NCBI GenBank assembly: GCA_016714045.1
Contig: JADJNY010000008.1
Span: 1-64,000 of the forward strand
Reading direction: 5' to 3'
DNA length: 64,000 nucleotides
DNA from: Planctomycetota bacterium
GTDB taxonomy: Bacteria > Planctomycetota > UBA1135 > GCA-002686595
Position 1 is the first letter of the stretch; each line of letters begins with the position of its first letter. The translations under genes were made by a program, and so were the position numbers. Below the pieces are notes generated by a model. That model did not search any database. It saw only the letters and a program-made list of their open reading frames with translations, and was not told where the DNA came from. Below, piece by piece: positions 58,740 to 64,000 of the stretch.

Positions 58740-59374
58740 GCGGGGCTCGCGGCGGGCGCGCGCCGCTGCTTCGCTCCGGCCGCGTAGAGCACCATCGCGC
58801 ACCCGGCGGGGAACAGGAGCTCATTCGTCGCGAGCAGGAAGAGGCCGCCGATCCCCGGCAGGGTCGACTCCGCGGCCGTGAGCAGGAGCTGCATCGAGAG
58901 GCCGAGGCCGCCGACCGCGAGCCCAAGGCCGAGGTGCGCGCGGGCACCGCGCGACGCGAGCCGCGCGCTGAGGAAGCCGAGCAAGAGGTACTCGAGCGCG
59001 CGCACGGCGATCAGGCTCCACGGGACGCCCGCGGAAGTGGCGGGTGCTGCGCTCGCGGCCTGGAGCACGCCCTTGTGCACCGCGCGCGCCGCGATCGCGG
59101 CGATCGGCGCGCCGAGGAGGCCTGCGAGGCCCGAGCGCAGCGCGCTCGGCGGGTGCAGGGTCTGCGCCCACGCGAGCAGTGCGCAGAGGAGCACGGACCA
59201 CGAAACGCGCTGCGCGGCGCTCGCGAAGCCGCGCACCGGCTCCCAGGCGGTGCCTTGCAGGTTGGCCGCCGTCGCGATCACGAGTTCCAGCGCGAGCCCG
59301 AGCAGGATCGCCATCCACGTCGCGCGCAGGACCCGCGCACGTTTCGCCTCGCCCGCCGGGTTCGTCCCTTCCAT
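58736..59374 (-). CDS. multi-pass membrane protein of unknown function
   Basis: A 212-residue hydrophobic protein with about six membrane helices (e.g. WMAILLGLALELVIATAANL, VSWSVLLCALLAWAQTLHPP, VRALEYLLLGFLSARLAS, LGLGLAVGGLGLSMQLLLTA, GGLFLLATNELLFPAGCAMVLYAAG). I do not recognise a family. It overlaps the GH20-like gene by ATGA, so the two are coupled; it could be a sugar-related membrane component. The minus-strand TAGCTA just before the ATG may be part of a -10. Confidence 0.65.
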   Translation of the reverse strand: MEGTNPAGEAKRARVLRATWMAILLGLALELVIATAANLQGTAWEPVRGFASAAQRVSWSVLLCALLAWAQTLHPPSALRSGLAGLLGAPIAAIAARAVHKGVLQAASAAPATSAGVPWSLIAVRALEYLLLGFLSARLASRGARAHLGLGLAVGGLGLSMQLLLTAAESTLPGIGGLFLLATNELLFPAGCAMVLYAAGAKQRRAPAASPA

Positions 59375-59507
59375 GCCCTAGCTATCCCCGAGCGCGCGGG
59401 CCGGGTCAAGCGGTAGCAGACCTCGCGATCCACCGATCGACAGGGAGCCCGCGTCAAGTACGGGTTCGATCGGGTTCGATCCACTCGTCCGTCCCCTCGG
59501 AACCCCG

Positions 59508-61418
59508 ATGCTCCTCCTCGAACGGCTCGGTCTCACCATTGCCGGCATCTTCGCCGTCTACGCGACGATCGACTTCACGATCCAGCGCACGCTCGTCTAT
59601 CCAAGCTTCGAGGAGCTCGAGGCGCGCGAGGCGCGCGAGGACGTCGAGCGCGTAACGGCCGCACTCCAGGCGGAGGTCGAGCACCTCGACTCGCTCTGTC
59701 ACGACTGGGCCGCGTGGGACGACACCGTGCGCTTCATCCACGAGCACGACGAGGCCTACGTCAACTCGACCCTGACGGAGTCCACGCTCGAGAATGCGGA
59801 GCTCGCCGTCGTGCTCTTCGTGGCGCGCGATGGACGCGTCGTCGAGCGCCGGCTCGGCCCGGGGCTCGATCCGGCGCGCTGCGAGGCCGCCGAGTTCCCG
59901 GTCGAGCGCCGAGATCCAACGCACCCGTTGCACACGATCACGTCGCCTACCGACCAAGCGTCCGGCTTCGTCGCCGCGCCGTGCGGCCCCCTCCTCGTGG
60001 CCGCGCGCCCCATCGTGCCGAGCGACGAGCAGGGCGAGCCGTGCGGATCCCTACTGATGGCCCGGCTCGTGGACGAGGGCCGAATCGCCCACCTGCGCAC
60101 GCGAACCCGCGTCCAATTCGACCTCGTCCCGCTCGATGACCGCGGGCCCGAGGCGCCGGGACGTGCGGCGGCGCTCAGCGAGTTGCTCGCGGGCGAGACG
60201 TTCGCGACGCGTGCATCGAACGAAGAAGTGCGTTCCGGCTGGGCGCTCCTGCGCGACTACCGCGGCCAACCGATGGCGTTGCTCGAAGCGAGCCTGCCGC
60301 GCGGGATCAGCGCCGAGGGCCGGCGCGTCGTCGATTATGCGCAGCTGTCGCTCCTCGCCGCGGCGTTGCTCGTCCTCGCCGTCACGCGCCTGCTCTTGAA
60401 GCGCATCGTCGTGACGCCGCTCGCGCGCGTCTCCGCCCATGCCGCGCGCATCGGGGCCGGCGGCGAGTTCACGGCGCGGCTAGCGAGCGAGCGCACGGAC
60501 GAGATCGGCGACCTCTCACGAGCCCTGGACACGATGGTGGAGCAGCTCGCGGAGTCGCGCACGCGGCTCCTCCGCGTCGCGCACCTCGCGGGGCGGTCCG
60601 AGGTCGCGACCGAAGTGCTCCACAACGTGGGGAGCGTTCTCACGAGCACGACGGTCGCGGCGCAGGAGGTCGAGGCGCGCGTCAAGGCCTCGCGAGCCGC
60701 GGACGTCGCTCGACTCGCGGACCTCCTGCGCGCGCACGAGGCCGAACTGGGGACGTTCATGACGAGCGATGTGCGCGGGAAGAAGATCCCGGAGTTCGTC
60801 GGGCTGCTCGGGCAGGCGCTCGCGTCCGAGCGCGAGGCCGTGCTCGCGGAGTGCGACGTGCTCCGTCAGAGCCTCGACCACGTCCGCACGCTGGTGCAGG
60901 AGCAGCAGAAGAACGCGGGACACGCGGCGGTGCTCGAACCGGTGGAGCTCGCGGCGCTCTGCGATCTCGCGCTGCGCCTCGCTCCGGGGCCGCAACCGGC
61001 CTCGCTGCAGGTCGAGCGCCGCTACGAGCACCTCGAGATCGTCTCCGTGGCGAAGCACCGGCTGATCGAGATCCTCGTCAACCTGATCAAGAACGCGCGC
61101 GAGTCGATCGACGCGGCGCGGCCGGCCGAGCCGCGGCTCTCGATCGAACTCGAAGCGATCGCCTCCGATCGCGTGCGGATCGTCGTGCGCGACAACGGGC
61201 TCGGGATCCCGAGGGAGAGCCTGACGCGAATCTTCGCGCACGGGTTCACGACGAAGGTCGACGGGCACGGGTTCGGGCTCCATTCCTGCGCGAACGCCGC
61301 GCGCGAACTCGGCGGCTCGCTCCGCGCCGAGAGTGACGGAACGGGCACGGGAGCGGCGTTCGTCCTCGAACTGCCGGTCGGCGCGGCGCGCTCCGCGGCG
61401 GAGGTCGTCTCCACATGA
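59508..61418 (+). CDS. CHASE4-HAMP sensor histidine kinase, atypical H-box
   Basis: A 636-residue membrane sensor. A first helix (LGLTIAGIFAVYATIDFTI) and second helix (AQLSLLAAALLVLAVTRLLL) flank a CHASE4-type extracytoplasmic domain (VEHLDSLCHDWAAWDDTVRFIHEHDEAYVNSTLTESTLENAELAVVLFVA, with the typical WAxWDD). A HAMP domain (VTPLARVSAHAARIGAGGEF) follows. The phosphoacceptor is probably H372 in GRSEVATEVLHNVGSVLTSTTV, a divergent VLHN-type H-box. The ATPase has the N-box ILVNLIKNARESID (N529), G1 DNGLGIP and G2 GHGFGLHSCANAARELGG. Its stop overlaps the next gene (ATGA), its presumable partner. Confidence 0.9.
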   Translation: MLLLERLGLTIAGIFAVYATIDFTIQRTLVYPSFEELEAREAREDVERVTAALQAEVEHLDSLCHDWAAWDDTVRFIHEHDEAYVNSTLTESTLENAELAVVLFVARDGRVVERRLGPGLDPARCEAAEFPVERRDPTHPLHTITSPTDQASGFVAAPCGPLLVAARPIVPSDEQGEPCGSLLMARLVDEGRIAHLRTRTRVQFDLVPLDDRGPEAPGRAAALSELLAGETFATRASNEEVRSGWALLRDYRGQPMALLEASLPRGISAEGRRVVDYAQLSLLAAALLVLAVTRLLLKRIVVTPLARVSAHAARIGAGGEFTARLASERTDEIGDLSRALDTMVEQLAESRTRLLRVAHLAGRSEVATEVLHNVGSVLTSTTVAAQEVEARVKASRAADVARLADLLRAHEAELGTFMTSDVRGKKIPEFVGLLGQALASEREAVLAECDVLRQSLDHVRTLVQEQQKNAGHAAVLEPVELAALCDLALRLAPGPQPASLQVERRYEHLEIVSVAKHRLIEILVNLIKNARESIDAARPAEPRLSIELEAIASDRVRIVVRDNGLGIPRESLTRIFAHGFTTKVDGHGFGLHSCANAARELGGSLRAESDGTGTGAAFVLELPVGAARSAAEVVST

Positions 61419-63193
61419 GCGCTCCCATCCGCCGGCGCGCGCTCGTCATCGACGACACGCGCGCGATCCACGAGGACTACCGCAAGATCCTGGCGCCAAC
61501 GCATCAGGTACCCGAGGGCCTGGACGAGCTTGCGGCGGGGATCTTCGGCGATGCGCCCGCGCGCCGCACCGCCTGCGCGTGGGAGCTCGAGTTCGCCACA
61601 CAAGGAGCGGAAGGAGTCGCGGCCTGTCGAGCTGCGCTCGAAGCGCAGGCTCCATTCCTCATCGCATTCGTCGACATGCGCATGCCGCCGGGCTGGGACG
61701 GGCTCCGGACCATCCAGGAGCTGTGGCGGGTCGATTCCCGCCTCGAGGTCGTGCTCTGCACGGCGTTCTCGGATCGCACGCACGACGAGATCACACAGGC
61801 GCTCGGCGACACGGATCGCCTCATCATCCTCAAGAAGCCGTTCGACACGGTCGAGGTCGTACAACTCGTGCGCAGCTTGGGCACGAAGTGGGACTTGGAG
61901 CGCGAGCGCGAGGCGCGGATCGGGGCGCTCGCCGGCGAGGTCGAGGCGCGCAACCGGGAGCTCGCGGAGCGCGTGGAGGAACTCGGTCGCGCGAACGAAC
62001 GACTGCAGCAGGCGATCCTCGCGACGGCGTGCGCCAGTCGAGCGCGCGACGAGTTCCTGACGAACGTGACGCACGAGCTGCGCACGCCGCTCACGTCGAT
62101 CCTCGGCTACGCCGAGCTCATCTGCGAGACCGCACCACCTGGCGAGGTCGCTCAGCACTCGCAGACGATTCGGTCGAACGGCCAGCACCTCTTGGCTCTG
62201 ATCAACGACCTCCTCGACCTCTCGCGCATCGAGGCGGGAGCCATGCCGGTTGAGGAGATCCTCTGTTCCCCTCGACAGATCGTGCACGAGGTCGCCGAGC
62301 TGCTCGCGCACCGCGCGCGCCAGAAGGGCTTGCGACTCGTGCAGGAGATCGCGCCCGACGTGCCGCAGCGCGTCGTGTCGGATCCGACCCGTTTGCGGCA
62401 GATCCTCGTCAATCTCGCCGGGAACGCGATCAAGTTCACCGCGCACGGGGTGGTCGAGGTGCACGTCGCTTGCACGACGGACGCCGGGCTCGAGCTCTCC
62501 GTGCGGGACACGGGGATCGGTCTCTCGGCGGACCAGAGGGCGCGGCTTTTCGTGCCCTTCTCGCAGGCGGACGCGTCCACCGCGCGGAAGTACGGAGGGA
62601 CGGGGCTCGGGCTCTCGATCACGCGTCGTCTGGTCGAGCTGCTCGGCGGCACGATCGTGGTCGAGAGCGAGCTCGGCGCGGGGTCGACGTTCCGCGTGCG
62701 GCTCCCCTTGCGGGCGGCAGACCTCGAGCCGGCGCCGGTCCTGCCGGCGGGACAGGAGCGGCCCGCGGAGGGCGTCCCCTCGCTCGGCGGTGCGCGCGTC
62801 TTGGTGATCGACGACGCGCGGGACGTGCAGCGGCTCGTGCGCGCCTTCCTCGAGCGCGCCGGCGCGGTGGTCGAAGGTGCCGCGGACGGCGTGGTCGGCC
62901 TCGAACGCGCGCTCCAGCGGCGCGCGGAGCTCGACCTCGTGTTGCTCGACATGATGATGCCGGAGCTCGACGGCTACGAGGTCGCGCGGCGATTGCGGGC
63001 GGCGGGCTTCGAGGTGCCGATCGTCGCGTTGACCGCGCACGCGCACGCCGGCGACGAAGCGAAGTGTCTCGAAGCGGGCTGCGACGCCTTCGTGCAGAAG
63101 CCGATCGACCGCAGGGTGCTCCTCGCGACGTGCGAGCGGCTCGCGCGGGAAGGGCGACCTGCCCCCGACGCGCGCGCGCCGAGCGGCCGCTAG
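61415..63193 (+). CDS. hybrid response regulator / histidine kinase (REC-HisKA-HATPase-REC)
   Basis: A 592-residue cytoplasmic protein without membrane helices. REC1 (1-155): acidic DD at 13-14, phospho-Asp D87 in LIAFVDMRMPPGWDG, Lys in LIILKKPFD. A coiled coil covers 160-205. HisKA: H220 in VTHELRTPLTSILGYAEL. HATPase: N337 in ILVNLAGNAIKFTAHG, DTGIGL, GTGLGLSITRRLVELLGG. REC2 (460-585): VLVIDDARD and D512 in LVLLDMMMPELDGYE. Translation is coupled to the CHASE4 kinase by ATGA. The likely route is CHASE4 kinase to D87 to H220 to D512; no DNA-binding output is encoded, so the final target is elsewhere. Confidence 0.92.
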   Translation: MSAPIRRRALVIDDTRAIHEDYRKILAPTHQVPEGLDELAAGIFGDAPARRTACAWELEFATQGAEGVAACRAALEAQAPFLIAFVDMRMPPGWDGLRTIQELWRVDSRLEVVLCTAFSDRTHDEITQALGDTDRLIILKKPFDTVEVVQLVRSLGTKWDLEREREARIGALAGEVEARNRELAERVEELGRANERLQQAILATACASRARDEFLTNVTHELRTPLTSILGYAELICETAPPGEVAQHSQTIRSNGQHLLALINDLLDLSRIEAGAMPVEEILCSPRQIVHEVAELLAHRARQKGLRLVQEIAPDVPQRVVSDPTRLRQILVNLAGNAIKFTAHGVVEVHVACTTDAGLELSVRDTGIGLSADQRARLFVPFSQADASTARKYGGTGLGLSITRRLVELLGGTIVVESELGAGSTFRVRLPLRAADLEPAPVLPAGQERPAEGVPSLGGARVLVIDDARDVQRLVRAFLERAGAVVEGAADGVVGLERALQRRAELDLVLLDMMMPELDGYEVARRLRAAGFEVPIVALTAHAHAGDEAKCLEAGCDAFVQKPIDRRVLLATCERLAREGRPAPDARAPSGR

Positions 63194-63196
63194 GGT

Positions 63197-64000
63197 TCAG
63201 CGCGCCTCGGCCTCGGCCACGAGCGCGGCGATCGCGAGATCGAGCTCGGTGGCCGGGAGATCGCGGTAGCGGAGGACGCCGCGGGCATCGATCACGAACG
63301 TCGTCGGGCGCCGGCGCACGTCGTAACGCCGCGACCACGGGCCGTCCTTCGCGCCGTCGACGGCGACGGTCCACGGCGGGGGAGTCGGGCCCAACGCGGC
63401 GCGCGTGCGGGCGCGGTCGTGGGCTTCGAGGCGTTCGCATGCCGCGCGCTCGGCCTCCGTGAGCGCGCCGCGTTCGGGGCGCGGCACGCGGCCGAGGCGT
63501 TCGGCGCACTCGGCGAGCTCGGGCGGGAGCGCGTCCGCGCCCTCGGCTTCGGCATCGGGCGCGTGGACGCCGAGCACCGCGAGCGGGCGTCCCGCGTGCG
63601 CCGCGAGGCGTTTCTCGTGCGCGGTGAACTCGACGCGCGTCGCTTCGTCGACCGAGCCGAAGACGTGGAGCAGGACGACCTTCCCGCGCAGCGCGGAGAG
63701 CAGCACCGGGCGGCCCTCGACGTCGACGGCGGGGACGTCGGGCAGCGTGCGCAGCACGCGGACGCCGTCCCACGCCGCGAGCAGGTCCGCGGCCGCGCGT
63801 GACCGGCGCGTCGCCGGCGTCCGCGCGGCGAGCTCGCCGAGCAGCGCGCGCAGCTCCTTCGCCTTCGCGGCAGGGAGCGCGTCGATTGCGTCGTACCAGG
63901 CGCGCGCGAGCGCGAGCCCGGCGGCTTCGCGCACGCCCGCGTCGGCGGTCTTCACGCGCACGTCCTGCAGGAACGCGACGGCGCGGTCGAGGCCGAACTC
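63197..64000 (-). CDS. thioredoxin-fold (redoxin-like) protein lacking CXXC, C-terminal part
   Basis: The C-terminal 267 residues of a protein whose start lies beyond the right edge; the frame is open from the window end (EFGLDRAVAFLQDVRVKTAD...). The first 90 residues are helical and may be HEAT-like. The rest is a TlpA/AhpC-type fold: AVDVEGRPVLLSALRGKVVLLHVFGSVDEATRVEFTAHEKRLAAH, LAVLGVHAPD, then RYDVRRRPTTFVIDARGVLRYRDLPATEL. In place of WCxxC after VLLHVFG the sequence is SVDEA, so the redox cysteines are missing. It is probably a binding or structural thioredoxin fold. Convergent with the hybrid kinase, stops 3 bases apart. Confidence 0.75.
   Translation of the reverse strand, partial: EFGLDRAVAFLQDVRVKTADAGVREAAGLALARAWYDAIDALPAAKAKELRALLGELAARTPATRRSRAAADLLAAWDGVRVLRTLPDVPAVDVEGRPVLLSALRGKVVLLHVFGSVDEATRVEFTAHEKRLAAHAGRPLAVLGVHAPDAEAEGADALPPELAECAERLGRVPRPERGALTEAERAACERLEAHDRARTRAALGPTPPPWTVAVDGAKDGPWSRRYDVRRRPTTFVIDARGVLRYRDLPATELDLAIAALVAEAEAR

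Noticed and set aside
59440..59490. tRNA 3' end suggested by GGTTCGATC
   Set aside because: No paired T-stem, acceptor or anticodon arm can be built around it; it is only a tandem 10-base repeat.
1..64000. CRISPR array, insertion sequence, integrase, prophage or attachment site
   Set aside because: No regularly spaced repeats, no transposase or integrase motifs, and no terminal inverted repeats were seen; composition is uniform across the window.

Overview
The window is very GC-rich (roughly 70% or more by eye) and gene-dense. Most genes sit in short co-directional runs with ATGA or GTGA start/stop overlaps. The best guess is a Planctomycetota-like bacterium. The basis is a membrane Ser/Thr kinase with C-terminal TPRs facing an ECF-type sigma factor, the multiheme cytochromes, the many secreted proteins of unknown function, and the mix of housekeeping and two-component genes. 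This is inference; no rRNA or other phylogenetic marker is present. I see no tRNA, rRNA, CRISPR array, transposase or phage gene.

Region by region. 1-8.1 kb: a truncated secreted protein, a CPA2-type cation/proton antiporter, the ECF sigma factor and kinase-TPR pair, and a diheme SO2930-like cytochrome that reads without a stop into a monoheme cytochrome c. 8.1-16.6 kb: a TlpA-like lipoprotein, an Eis-like acetyltransferase, a PLP aminotransferase coupled to a family-5 uracil-DNA glycosylase, secreted unknowns, and an aldehyde dehydrogenase broken by one extra base. 16.6-24.2 kb: two minus-strand transport operons, a double ABC-2 exporter (ATPase-permease-ATPase-permease) and a phosphonate-type importer (phnD-phnC-phnE-phnE). 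24.4-28.6 kb: a xanthine-dehydrogenase-type molybdenum hydroxylase operon (Tat-signal 2Fe-2S subunit, Mo subunit, FAD subunit) ending in a 78-residue Cys-rich protein.

28.9-36.3 kb: a DUF1326 protein, a Carboxypeptidase-regulatory-like repeat protein followed by a decayed tandem duplication of its own 3' end, a 1047-residue MauG/CcpA-type diheme peroxidase with a carbohydrate-binding-like tail, and a secreted unknown. 36.7-40.8 kb: hsp20 coupled to a frameshifted lon, then an ArsB/NhaD-like permease. 40.9-45.3 kb: a SigK-type sigma factor and ChrR-like zinc/cupin anti-sigma, divergent from DUF4331, a tiny lipoprotein and DUF4198. 45.3-54.3 kb: truD, a Pro-rich membrane protein, an alpha/beta hydrolase, an AttH-like lipocalin with a LolD/FtsX ABC pair, and a DUF523-DUF1722 (TudS-YbgA) protein. 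54.3-64 kb: an SRPBCC protein coupled to a stand-alone ThrRS-editing-like domain, DUF481, mscL, a GH20-like hydrolase with a membrane partner, a CHASE4 sensor kinase coupled to a REC-kinase-REC hybrid, and a thioredoxin-fold protein without catalytic cysteines, cut by the window end.

The genes form self-contained modules rather than one pathway. Common threads are envelope and redox functions (cytochromes, peroxidase, Mo enzyme, TlpA) and signalling (two sigma factors, one Ser/Thr kinase, two histidine kinases). Two conserved genes, lon and the aldehyde dehydrogenase, carry single-base indels, and one pair has no stop between genes, so assembly error has to be kept in mind. I found no single obviously new defence or mobile system. 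The best candidates for undescribed biology are the sigma/ChrR-DUF4331-DUF4198 island, the Mo-hydroxylase operon with its Cys-rich companion, and the TudS-YbgA/SRPBCC/ThrRS-editing neighbourhood.
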